A stretch of 54,564 nucleotides of DNA from Rhodospirillaceae bacterium. GTDB lineage: Bacteria > Pseudomonadota > Alphaproteobacteria > Rhodospirillales > UBA2165. The stretch is taken from positions 1 to 54,564 of the forward strand of contig JABHAA010000131.1 of the NCBI GenBank assembly GCA_018674495.1, read 5' to 3'. How positions within the stretch are numbered: the stretch's first letter is position 1; each line of letters starts with the position of its first letter. Made by a program: the position numbers and the translations under genes. Of this stretch, positions 20,501-23,405 are shown piece after piece. Below the pieces are notes generated by a model. The model was not told the origin of the DNA. It ran no database searches and saw only the letters and a program-made list of their open reading frames with translations.

Positions 20501-21051
20501 ACGAGGTTGATGCCGATATTGCCGGTCTGCTCGCCCGGATCATAAACCATCTCGTCGATCACGGCGCGCGCGTCGGCGTCCAGCGAGAAGACGCTGTCGT
20601 CGGCGAGGACCATACCGATGGAGGCGTCGGCGCCGGTTTCGATAACGTCGCCCTGGAAGATATCGTCGCCCTGCTGCGCGGTCACCTTGGAGCCGTCAAC
20701 GCGGGTGATTTCAACCGCACCCTCAATGGTCTCGATCTGACCAATGGGCTCCGTGGCGCCGCCCGCAGCTTGCGCAAATTCGCCCGGTGCTGCCGGCCCG
20801 GCTAGGCTGCTGACCAGCTTGGCGTCAAACACGCCTCCGACGCTGGTGACCAGATCGGGCGGGCTGTCCTGGTTGAAATATTCGCGAACGAGTATTTCCT
20901 TGCCATCGTCACCGACAAGCAATAGATCGCCGCCCTGGCGTACAAAGTCTGCGTGCTGCAGCCAGGCATGATCAGGGACCAGGATTGTATCCTGCCCACT
21001 GGAAGCATCGATGATTAAATTATCATCCCCGCTTGAATCGATTGAGTCCAA
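1..21051 (-). CDS. Giant FecR / alanine-rich / cadherin-like / RTX protein with embedded S8 protease and P domain (C-terminus beyond window)
   Basis: The frame runs uninterrupted from the opening at 21066 (stop TAA at 21069-21067) to base 1, so at least 7,017 residues are visible and the C-terminus is missing. Order by residue: N-terminal segment 1-103; FecR-like module about 104-225; proline-rich linker to about 375; alternating alanine-rich helices and beta modules to about 4030; cadherin/tandem-95 repeats to about 5240; RTX repeats; S8 protease about 5628-5955; P domain about 5970-6090; RTX; two cadherin-like repeats about 6366-6574; RTX to the window edge. There is no Sec signal peptide, which fits type I secretion with a C-terminal signal that would lie outside. 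I chose TTG at 21051 because ACGGAG sits 8 nt upstream; an in-frame GTG at 21060 is the alternative. Similar giants act as adhesins or surface-layer proteins. Substrate and partner are unknown, and no T1SS gene is in view. Read-through was checked by hand translation, not by software. Confidence 0.9.
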   Translation of the reverse strand, partial: MDSIDSSGDDNLIIDASSGQDTILVPDHAWLQHADFVRQGGDLLLVGDDGKEILVREYFNQDSPPDLVTSVGGVFDAKLVSSLAGPAAPGEFAQAAGGATEPIGQIETIEGAVEITRVDGSKVTAQQGDDIFQGDVIETGADASIGMVLADDSVFSLDADARAVIDEMVYDPGEQTGNIGINLVSGVMSFVSGQIAKTDPDAMVLKTPVATIGIRGTSGTITSGETVEVVLVNDADGTTGEITVTSPLGDVTVINSPFGAVAIASDGTIRSFQYSAEDFSSKYGNVIDKLNEALDSAGFETVSADDADVQPSGEEGEAPPPPEFDPAVVEAAQALGREAILDFELPPIGNFGLPPIVPGPIDIPPQLLRIIQRIETLSADYSDAAAPIVAIINAANAAAAVASAAELSAASSKASVESELIARGSAAGLTQSESNTLIQSVTAPLEALGAATAVASSSSGILLAASALLEMVGTDDGPDATVLAGLQAAVLEAELAALRVKILVGASVSAMDTVVRAVADAASGASGSGKLAAAEAKIVEILQTTINSKVAAETAKETDIPTGANLDSLTVNDLSTLVDGMKSSVESVNNSIGAGSVAFTQTLKDALGKAVQIVGAAQTSAGKAEDTITANTAAEIRARAGEALAAAKEADAFKTEAEAFVDFAAIIGRVDASIADEALSAFNSFQEADASVSGAVNAISSVQNSQDLIEVFIDGVLANQVTALNEGASDGAKGSVAVDAADGSVTYTADAAKLTGGTILLGGTVEVGDAYTITINGTEIDPYTVAGDVGLRDIRTQLISDINDDGTVGDLVEAEALTSLTLTGSVEAGDVFTIIISQTSGDTSLSYTVTAADVTDGFTLTDVRDALASVINGDTDATALVEAATGTGPADIELVGASAAVTFSATATILDASAATTTTVAGDVGIRLDALTLDTAITATATATPVGSSDISAVTVDTDTFVYSVADGVDGLKTYKAVVTITNDGGSISVADEAITTDLSVDGAASVATSLASVAAIGEDQLIIDSATAATDALSSASDLLQARADLAGLLVDEVTARFTSAVRQIALDTSTARLDQDLGEIFTAANLGPLDSASSILEAIRQTAAIADGASNGDTGTTTIASDGTLIYTTSLTINDIAFGESAADTIIVSSQTGTITLAGTLEEGDSYSVIVDGKSVAYTVTAADVTAGFSLSDLSTQLISLIAEDEDISAIVGAAAGTQPGSIMLTPVVAGVPFAAAVSATNSVTGSVNDNSASFDNVFTASEVTVTVTNDFVSGLVVSGLDNVDVVGTAQVAVHARALANADPANLLLNNLAALAEQENGNAVATETFSNDLLDLFNDAIDVAQTELTNANAATVTAQAAVAVAEEVMDFKDSVFRGASDGAKGSVDIDADGVITYTADAAQFTDLAEGASDTDTFMYTVENADGTFTTSSADITITRTGGELVVSDTVSVDQVSENGAGEIVDVAGTSASLNLADITAGGTFIDAISKAEISAEAAVDVATAEAILLVGAAATRGQANVGLEFAINDAEESADSAAALALGASNGDKGVVEVNLNGAITYTADADQFSDLAGGASATDTFTYASYTVTGGVGSFSTATAEVTITNTDAGLVISGLAGITASGAKQVAQIAVDGSAEATLNAAAARIAQAALETLLGTQAEPGTALTLLDDARDSADAAEGAAKLILSTLNIAIDSPEAQTNSTAVAALDAAAAARGFAVSATKSVEALTAFEVKADAFANLAQVLDSAPTSDASAEGAISEQSISRLDAADIARQQARLAAENANDAENNSAFENASAQAKQNASENAAFNQEAASIQARADVAAAMEEAMEAAAIAGGASAGTKGAVTVGADGSLTYVANADAYISLGDGETATDFFYYAVANGAGGFDAFKATVTVTNASGTLTVGGSAQIRPAGDQDAVETSISLSAVNAGGAAQAAAAAASETKAAAELATAIEARDSIADGDFDLETARQNLAEVEGVSDGLQGTVTLAADGHVSYAVNSGEFEDLGDTETATDTFFYAVKNAAGGFDAVAATVTITNNGGVLAISDLSAIVAGGARQDAEAAFVRVQSASAAAAAAEIEAGIAATSAATLASGFGSSIAALASLASAIASEAVLSAADAKNSETAADADTADAVAAADLQGAEVDAQTLADRAAADAAEAAANAAAAAQLVAEEAAADKAARDEAAADQAETLSNTAVTQADIAAAQKVIAAQAAVDVNIEGAEAASQLAQQAADLALAAANAAVDAASGAGSEAISHAALASAASIRAVSDAGAASASFEVAKNATVAADSWVDGSASLGRIAAAAKAGEAAAAASKAVAASTGAAEAAATAAEDAVQPNVNLAAALAVENARIKALDEVGKKAAAADDGNANVQTAIEKVWASATTSAENALADARDAVTAARAAVAAAEESQSVADNTAANAATTASAAARVAAEAAAAAGFAASFEIGAQGAAQARADNAIDAIIDEISEAAGETDSAAEAATNAADAAKELAQLSAPTDDDVAAADAAAALAEAQSDAAVESIIEAAQALNLAQLNETLGLNLTAYSDASADALRALFDDADATTQDKIDALQTPVDLIKLAAENAAKLNDIGDNVAATQTLLNAQADADSSQDAAVVSIGATAQSVLQAILSADVSSIAAAKQAIVVNNILGDQVALEALRVEAATEDLAAAQAAANAAAERTAAEAANASSSQSAAESRQADATAAVQAALEARASANSASQAASDSGDSLSAAQGFFTNVSTQAGLAAAALASAAVAETIDPEAFAAVDQANSRAQNALTQAEATLEDAQESYDSAQSAANDADIAATDAETAAATVDVAAAQLAATNAATAAGLASAAATTASDIRDEITGITVADGSDSATIQAQAEAALVLVPDVEAQAILAAAEAVNAADALATSPKSAAARTEAQTAADAAASAATTAGGIAQVDTLALAFEGVLEEDDAYTVIVGGADAVTVTVSAGNAADPTFTIEDIRDALVEALNNGTSGFTVTASAGSDASQIKLTSDFPGIGFTTSGLANDGGGAGNTNDVLVSTTVSNSSGTTQVSQEDTVTINGSVDLDDVFTVVVDGFTATYQVTQADVDAGLTLNGLRGKLVDAINNSEAVSAIVSAEATAGTGEIKLTALAAGSEYTTTVLTTADGNNSIEVATTIANLKGSDELAAEASAEIDALATVAGEQATIAAASLDEALVSVDANSFNVNAKAATVDIEIVTLAGDIGVGDTISVTITTGADTPVAISITQADIDSGDNPGDYSAANVRAEMIAKIAANADASAIVSVEAGTDAGVIILKAVDADQGFSASATPTDTVIDAVEDTPEAKSFTSDEATAAVLAAADAAKTQGAIALGRLEIIFGPGGGGADEEPTDPDLSAAKAKLDEIQSDAEDALAAATLAQTEAGDAILDAAAALEDSDLMTVTATSVADVQAEILTALLAVENNPDKNDIAQGLIDEARDFLSSALLNYQAATRNLDTATQAKANVDAQVDLANSATAFELNKQIADLATIADADKAAEGAKEETAADFDDALDAAGDALVNAQTAAVAARAAIEAAFDFESDKAAEDQDAAVISALDAALTAANEALNNTTNPDADINSAVSAFQAFQADPDSAPAGADTAGTTVATAIDTVVTALDTAIATTKQEFSVLLESSNDNGFGDAGDIYTVNVSVAQINTITLDAAVDNTLVADDTITIAIGSDSVIYTVTGSEDANSDGDALPEMLAAIIDTINSSTALGGTVVASLGGAGEVLLTAVNAGTVFDLATVAFASTSDTTGFATSGISTANVSISVEHEIGAEGITEANISDIRDSLISQINTDAASLVDAAVGFGDGQIAFTSDDVDGDFIVVTASTNDTDVSATASRTGVETALRAFAQGLASASDLASAIQSALDDASSAAGTAETKADNIDAPPSFDPAVGVLDGNGDLVDFSTTRDDAVSDAADAQAQISLADTAAELARAQAVASIQAAAQAVAGASQFEQALAKAAQESALRAAQEAAAALPDAKADNLIDADAIDEDSSVIINLLANDLRADGEALVGASITSVGSPTNGDAIVLSQVDTLTLSGAGTGTYTVTVDETAVSIDTQADLIAARDALVAKVNANVTVNDVVKAVAAKQVTFDGAIAEGDAYTVTVDGTDVTYTVTAADITAGLTLAGLRSLLVDAINADTTVNAVVDATAGPTDGDINISSDTVDAVYTLAASVADVSVGADVPTADVSLAHILLSAVTAGTPFTATAGADMTAATSLANGSILYTPDANFNGTDSFGYTVENAEETSLSSATVTIEVDAVNDGPTSSPDFGTVVAASGTTVKVLSNDKDIDGDVLSVQSVTIEEITSVTEGVTYTITVNGTAASYLAVSGDGIAEVAAALALDVTDNIAGVTAAAGADPDFGEITYTLSETTTIAGSAASVVVNPVNGSIGYVPDAAAFRALAAGETDTPVIKYVVQDTSGATSENTLTINVLGINDAPDAEAGSLSSSEDLDANTDGINDAISGTLVAVDPDNNDVLTFSVAAGGEPANGTVVITNAVTGAYTYTPDANFNGTDTFTYRVVDEAGLASSADVTVTISSVNDAPDLTDDTASTTTKDAIIIRVLDNDSDVEGDAMTIQSVSYAGEGSKANVTIENGVVVFTPIAAAYATLGEGNIDQETFTYTVVDALGDTSTASVTVDVVGIQGPPNAVDDTAIVIEGGTVSINVLANDTDPDGDELRIITPGDGEFGTTQIDAVTGEIIYSASSSVLQALGVGESKTDTFTYSVTDGRNFDEATVTITISGENDAPSAVKDLALARENGEFVVVDVLFNDNDIDANDTLSVGLQSGTGSDVSSLAAVVTKIQADRISIDGSMEANDTYTITITQSGSVTAIAYTVTGLEADLAEVRSNIRELINSSVDLRDIVRANDGSTDDVLMLTAPTASASLSYTVTAAQTNAGEFDDGSITAVRTDAIAYAPDGVAEFEALTGGERLTDTFVYAADDGNGGLSEQTVSVTVSGVNDAPVAVSDTTIDLGVVVEEDGAIVALDVLANDTDVDTVDTTATLIVNSATAASGATITGTGVPGGALFYDPSGIDAFQSLAVGETTTDTVTYTIRDSGNSFSQEATITVTITGTNDNPVATADIGETFRLAALEIDALANDSDVDGDAISVGTFDAISAAGAAISVDEFGVFTYDPTTSASLFALGSEDSVEDTFSYTVIDSNGGISAPVTVTITVTGELPVAQIAVSGVAIVTLDPLLREEITGSASDDTITLDGNAVVGDSVDGGDGNDALVLDAGGNVIEVSGVETVTGNTGDDQVTLTSGNLTLSTGGGTDTLIVSANFELESAVLNSGGDLVISAIETDPVTGAETARTITITDHASAPLAGLAFDANEDGVIDANEVFTVAAGFDASANVTNTVVVGTDLGETLSTGSGDDILVDNGGDDIVNAGAGNDTIIAGRGADIIDGGAGIDEIRFGDEFTQGIQINLAEGLAYDASGVAQNADIPIGPATDSIVNVENVHGTDTDDLIIGSALDNVLDGADGADTLDGGAGNDTLIGGVGTDTIDGGLGDDVIYGDYEDETASGGTSGAGLTGNIYQAYDGLLPGAIYYDADFKSYRNDLVSMSEGGPIHALVPVDPGFFDQWHLDNALVPGVDINVTDVWDEFTGEGVLVGIIDDGIDYNHPDLNFNYRFDLDLDARDGDLDAFASGGDDFHGTAVAGLIGATLGSGDAVGVAPDADITMFRMGFGLNGSDAQTLLAMQQMQTVDVVNNSWGFDRPFDDNKLDPQAQQFTQAITDAVTLGRGGLGTVITFAAGNSFDSGDDVNYHNLQNAPETIAVASISQDGQISSFSTPGSAILVSAPGEGIFTTDLVGPDGYDFSDYTSNFGGTSAAAPIVSGVVALMLEANSDLGYRDVQEILAYTSVNPSGSDVGWQTNGANNFNGGGLTVSSNYGFGLVDAHAAVRLAETWAAQSTATNLETVTETSGVLDLDILDNATVANTITVASNIEIDHVEVVLNLDHTWIGDLIVELVSPDLTSSVLVNRPGFGSLGELDGYTGINFTFDSVQFWGEESAGDWILKVTDTEAVDVGILHDWTLSIQGDLISDDDTYFYTDEWAGLGFDGSRDLLADSAGTDTLNFAAITQNITFDLDAGSINSLLGLPLLIEAATVIENVFGGDGNDVFFGNEAANALTGMRGADQLFGGAGADTLTGGAGDDILDGGAGADIAVFAGNLIDYSVTSLGGTTTVFDLTGAEGLDTITRVETLQFADVTISLSPEIFGTAGADLINGTFATDFILGLAGDDIINGRDGDDFITGGAGDDSVDGAFGSDTALFSGAIGDYTITNDGAGIITVTDNNIGDGDDGTDTLVNVETLEFADVSIGPDHAAPIAGNDFLSQAGAEDTTITIPVADLLANDFDIQGEALSLTAVSNVSTGTVTIVGTDVVFTPATNFNGIASFEYTVEDAGGNPATATVNVEVTAVNDAPIAGTTAITAFENAIISGRLEATDVDGDDLDFTLVSGTGVDSGLVSISPNGIFTFDPNGDFSALGEGETGSVSFTYSVSDGTAPAVEQTVTITVNGVGEFDDTISGGDGNDTIYGGLGNDTIDGGAGDDLLDGGAGNDVFLASDGTDTIIAGTGFDTLRLGLQHSLEDVFYGDTDGDGSFDDLIVQFSDDGIVINETHIQDHLSQPVDTIEFDYDQNGVLDTFRLANNLNNANTIAASLITGTAAGDEVIGGSAGDIILGHAGDDRLEGGLGSDRIEGGDGIDTAVYSSQNVGIIVDMGADYIGADSINSFLEFGDFLVTQGSDVDTLSSIENIIGSQAADTITGDDSANIIDGHDGDDILDGHGGDDTLIGGAGNDTYLVSTGNDVIFAGEGLDTLSIDTDFQIEDVILQGNGDLVFTFTIDEFSDEPLNGIYTIDELNAVHSVTIVNHTTAPLTQISFDDDGAVRTILMASDLQAANAGDTGYAGTVGDDVIIAGDGDDIITGNAGDDTIDGGLGDDTIDGGEGDDLLFGGDGADVIDGNL
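2779..4170 (-). other. Embedded subtilisin (S8) catalytic domain plus P domain
   Basis: The catalytic triad is readable: Asp in GVLVGIIDDGID (codon 4059-4057, residue 5665), His in DDFHGTAVAG (codon 3945-3943, residue 5703) and Ser in GGTSAAAPIVSG (codon 3417-3415, residue 5879). NNSWGF and FAAGNS motifs lie between them, the latter carrying the oxyanion-hole Asn. A kexin/proprotein-convertase P domain follows at about 3140-2779, with HTWIGDLIVELVSP and GDWILKVTD. All catalytic residues are present, so activity is expected. Kexin-like enzymes usually prefer basic sites; specificity here is unknown. Confidence 0.88.
4340..5320 (-). repeat. RTX (GGxGxD) repeat block preceding the S8 domain
   Basis: Reads of GSGDDILVDNGGDD, GAGNDTIIAGRGADIIDGG and DGADGADTLDGGAGNDTLI type are repeated nonapeptides of the hemolysin calcium-binding family. 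Two clusters are seen, at about 5320-5120 and 4840-4340. They would fold as calcium-bound parallel beta rolls after secretion. The block directly abuts the protease domain, separating it from the cadherin-like repeats. Confidence 0.8.
5340..8960 (-). repeat. Cadherin-like / tandem-95 repeat block of the giant protein
   Basis: About eight tandem beta domains can be read by their signatures: VNDAPxAxxD at domain boundaries, VLANDxDxDGD in the loop expected to bind calcium, YTPDANFNGTDTFTY near the middle and VTITVxGxND at the end. This is typical of cadherin-like, VCBS and tandem-95 domains in RTX adhesins. They are usually calcium-stiffened spacers that project a ligand-binding or enzymatic part from the cell. 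Individual domain borders are approximate. One copy near 6500-6240 carries an insertion of the GDxYTVxVDG-type unit. Confidence 0.8.
8960..19930 (-). repeat. Alternating alanine-rich helical segments and short beta modules within the giant protein
   Basis: About 3,650 residues are dominated by Ala with Asp, Glu, Ser, Thr, Gln and Asn, the composition of long soluble helices or coiled coils. The longest unbroken stretch, about 14890-12215, is roughly 890 residues. These are punctuated by VCBS-like half domains that begin GASDGAKG-like, continue DGxxTYTADA and TDTFxYxV, and end VTITNxGG. I see them near 18870, 18160, 17730, 16920, 16425, 15530 and 15100. A second recurring beta unit has the pattern GDxYTVxVDG, TVTAADV, LRxxLVxAIN. 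The high GCC/GGC codon content makes the opposite strand open too, producing spurious long frames. Confidence 0.75.
20379..20742 (-). other. FecR-like domain of the giant protein
   Basis: Residues about 104-225 read GQIETIEGAVEITRVDG, then a GD-I-GD-VIETG pattern, a VFSLDADARAVIDEM segment, and KTPVATIGIRGTSG at the end. The last motif (T-P-x-A-x-x-G-I-R-G-T) is the hallmark of FecR-like domains found near the N-terminus of large secreted proteins. In such proteins the module is thought to serve in retention or assembly at the envelope rather than in iron signalling; that role is inferred here. It follows a roughly 100-residue leader ending in an Ala-Ala-Gly run (residues 95-97). Confidence 0.85.
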
Positions 21052-21445
21052 AATCGCCACTCCGTTTTACGTCGTGCGATTCCCTCAAGAAGCATTTTTT
21101 ACGAGAAGGTCGGGAACTACAGGATTAGAGGACGGAACTTCCCTTGGTGCCTTCTGAACCCGCAACTATTTTTTAGACCGAATTCTCTTTTTTTTATTTT
21201 TGCACTTCCGTCCCGCGCTTCTCGCTTGGCGGAAATTTCCAGAAGACAAACGCCGAATTCTTTCGGCTCAAAACGCCTTCCAGGTCACGACTTATTCACA
21301 CGATATCGACCAACCCGCCGATTCGTATACGTATTATACACAATATGGCGAAATTCGCTATGGTAAACTGCATATAATCCGCAATTATGTGACGCCAGGG
21401 TGTCGCGCCACCTAGAGAATAAATCGCTTATTTTTCAATGAGTTA
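21052..21445 (-). promoter_or_regulatory. AT-rich intergenic leader of the giant gene, candidate promoter
   Basis: This gap of almost 400 bp separates the stand-alone S8 protease from the giant gene on the same strand and is clearly richer in A+T than its surroundings. On the minus strand a perfect TATAAT lies at 21338-21333, and an inverted repeat GCGAA-A-TTCGC (21348-21358) overlaps where the -35 would be. No good TTGACA match is present, so an activator or a non-housekeeping promoter is possible. A 6-bp hairpin (GCCGAA/TTCGGC, 21252-21267) lies in the implied leader of about 275 nt. The ribosome-binding ACGGAG is at 21064-21059. I see no coding sequence in this stretch. Confidence 0.4.
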
Positions 21446-22861
21446 TTAGGTGCATTCGGGTCCGCGCGCAACGAACCCCCAGCCGAAAGTATCATCCCGG
21501 CCAGGCTTGCCCAGGTCGCGGGCGTGTTTGGCCAGCCTTTTTTTCATATTCAGGCTGCTGACGCTTTTCTTTTCACGGGCGATTTCCAGCCCCGCCAGGG
21601 CGGCAATAAAGGGCGCCGCGAACGACGTGCCGCTCTGATAGCGGCCGCCGCCGCCGGGCGATGCCGTCCAGGCTTCGACGCCGGGCATGGCGAAATCCAC
21701 ATAGGCGCCTTTGTTGGCCATGCGATAAATACGGAAGTTCGAATCGACCGCCGTTACCGCGATGACGCTGCCATAGGCAGCCGGATAGGCCGGCCGGTCG
21801 CGCCGCCCCCAATTGCCGGCGGCGGCGATCAGTACGACCTTTTTCAACGCCGCCCGCTGCACCGATTTTTCGACGATCCTGTTTTTCTTGCCGGCGATGG
21901 AGAGATTGATGATTTGCACCTTCTCACCAATCAGCCAGTCAGTAGCGCGCAGCATGGCGAATACGTTGCCGCGCAGACGCCCATTGGGCAGGCGCTCGAA
22001 TATATTGGCGGCAAACAATTCGGCGCCAGGTAAAAGCCCGCCCCAGCCACGGCCAAGCTTGCCGACCATCATCGCGGCGATGGCGGTGCCGTGCCCGGGC
22101 GGCCCCTGCTTGCGCTTTTTGCTGTGGAAACTTTGGAAGGTGACTTTTTGGCCGCGCAAGGCGGGATGGCGCTTATCGACGCTGGTGTCGATCATGCCTA
22201 GGCGCGCGCCAGCGCCGCAATTTGCCGGCGAGTCCTGCCATTCCGCCGCCCACATGGCCCAGCTTTGGCCACGCTCTTCAGGCGAAGGAAACAAAGGCCG
22301 CTTGCCCGGCTTGATGCCCTTGGCCTGGGGTTTGGCGGGCGGGATCGCCAGGCTTTTGTCTTGCGCCAACTCGTACAGGTGATTGGCGTCGGCATTGATG
22401 CCGGGGAACTGACCGGTGATGGTGGCCAGGGCGGCCGGCACGTTCTGGCCGGGCGGGATTTGCAGACGCAGCAAAAGCATGCCGAGATTGGTCAGGTTGG
22501 CGGTATCCAGGGTGACAAAATTCAAATTGGCGGCGGCGGCGGTGAAGCCCGGCGGCGGATCGGCGACCACGATCTCGGCAATCTCGAAATCAATGCCAGC
22601 GCCGGGTGATAGCGGCAATGCCTGACCTTGCGCCTGGCCGCCGGCACCAGGCGCCGCCGGCGGCGAACCGGATTGCAGCCGCTTACCGGCGCCGATCTTG
22701 ACGCTGCGCCCACCGGTCTTGGATTTCGACTTCTGCGCTTTTTGCTTTTTCTTCTTAACCGGCTCATCGGGACTGAACAGGGTGTCGAAATTTGCGGCAA
22801 CAGCCCATCCGGCCAAGCCGACAGCAACAAATACAGCGACGGAAATAATAAATCGTTTCAT
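21446..22861 (-). CDS. Membrane-anchored S8 family serine protease
   Basis: This 471-aa protein begins MKRFIISVAVFVAVGLAGWA, a signal anchor or uncleaved signal peptide, followed by a lysine-rich run (residues 36-48) and a Gly/Pro/Ala linker. Residues about 85-200 resemble a propeptide-like region. The subtilisin domain carries Asp225 (GMIDTSVD), His257 (GHGTAIAA), Asn350 (AAAGNWG) and Ser413 (SGTSFAAP), so the triad and oxyanion residue are intact. I chose ATG at 22861; an earlier in-frame ATG at 22954 would put charged sequence before the hydrophobic segment. It lies upstream of the giant gene on the same strand, so processing of that protein in the periplasm or at the surface is plausible but inferred. 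Confidence 0.9.
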   Translation of the reverse strand: MKRFIISVAVFVAVGLAGWAVAANFDTLFSPDEPVKKKKQKAQKSKSKTGGRSVKIGAGKRLQSGSPPAAPGAGGQAQGQALPLSPGAGIDFEIAEIVVADPPPGFTAAAANLNFVTLDTANLTNLGMLLLRLQIPPGQNVPAALATITGQFPGINADANHLYELAQDKSLAIPPAKPQAKGIKPGKRPLFPSPEERGQSWAMWAAEWQDSPANCGAGARLGMIDTSVDKRHPALRGQKVTFQSFHSKKRKQGPPGHGTAIAAMMVGKLGRGWGGLLPGAELFAANIFERLPNGRLRGNVFAMLRATDWLIGEKVQIINLSIAGKKNRIVEKSVQRAALKKVVLIAAAGNWGRRDRPAYPAAYGSVIAVTAVDSNFRIYRMANKGAYVDFAMPGVEAWTASPGGGGRYQSGTSFAAPFIAALAGLEIAREKKSVSSLNMKKRLAKHARDLGKPGRDDTFGWGFVARGPECT

Positions 22862-23405
22862 GTCATCAGGCCCGGTCTGTTTGTTTTTGAATATTTTTAT
22901 TTGAAGCCGGCGAACATTACCACGGAACAGTTTCCGAATCGTAAAAAAATACAATTATCCTGAAAGACGCGCCTTGGCGCTGGCATAATGAAACAGTGGA
23001 CGATGACCAGACAACACTCTCCTAAAGGTTGAAATATCCAATATATACGATAGCAGAAACACCCAGGTGGAGGCCGGCACCGACGATCGGCAAGCACTAG
23101 CCGGCGCCATCCGCCGGGACCAGAACGGCCGCATCGATGAGGCCAACGATGCCTTTCAGGGCCTCATAAAATTCGCCACCAAGACGCCTGCATCGTCGGT
23201 TGGGAAGCGACAGGCACCAGAAATACCGGGTCGACTACATGGCCCTGGATGATCTGGTGCCACCTTTCAATTTTCCCGTATTGATATTTTTATCAATGAA
23301 GACCGGCAAGACTAGCAAAGACGTCGGCGGTTCCAAATTTGGTCATCTGTTGCGCGATCTTGGCGAAGCGGCGGCGGAGAAAAGCTGGAATGCGGAAAGC
23401 CCGGT
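22862..23405. other. Intergenic stretch of 544 bp, possible decayed coding remnant
   Basis: No convincing gene is present. Two short plus-strand frames in different phases (about 23067-23252 and 23200-23409) read as plausible protein fragments, for example RIDEANDAFQGL followed out of frame by YRVDYMALDDLVPPFNFPVL, but I cannot assign them to a family. An AT-rich perfect inverted repeat, TTGATA-TTTT-TATCAA, lies at 23281-23296. The promoter of the S8 protease at 22861 should lie in the lower part of this stretch. A pseudogene is possible but unproven. Confidence 0.3.

Noticed and set aside
23281..23296. TTGATA-TTTT-TATCAA as a terminator for the BKACE gene
   Set aside because: The stem is only six AT-rich pairs and there is no following U-run on the minus strand; too weak to call.
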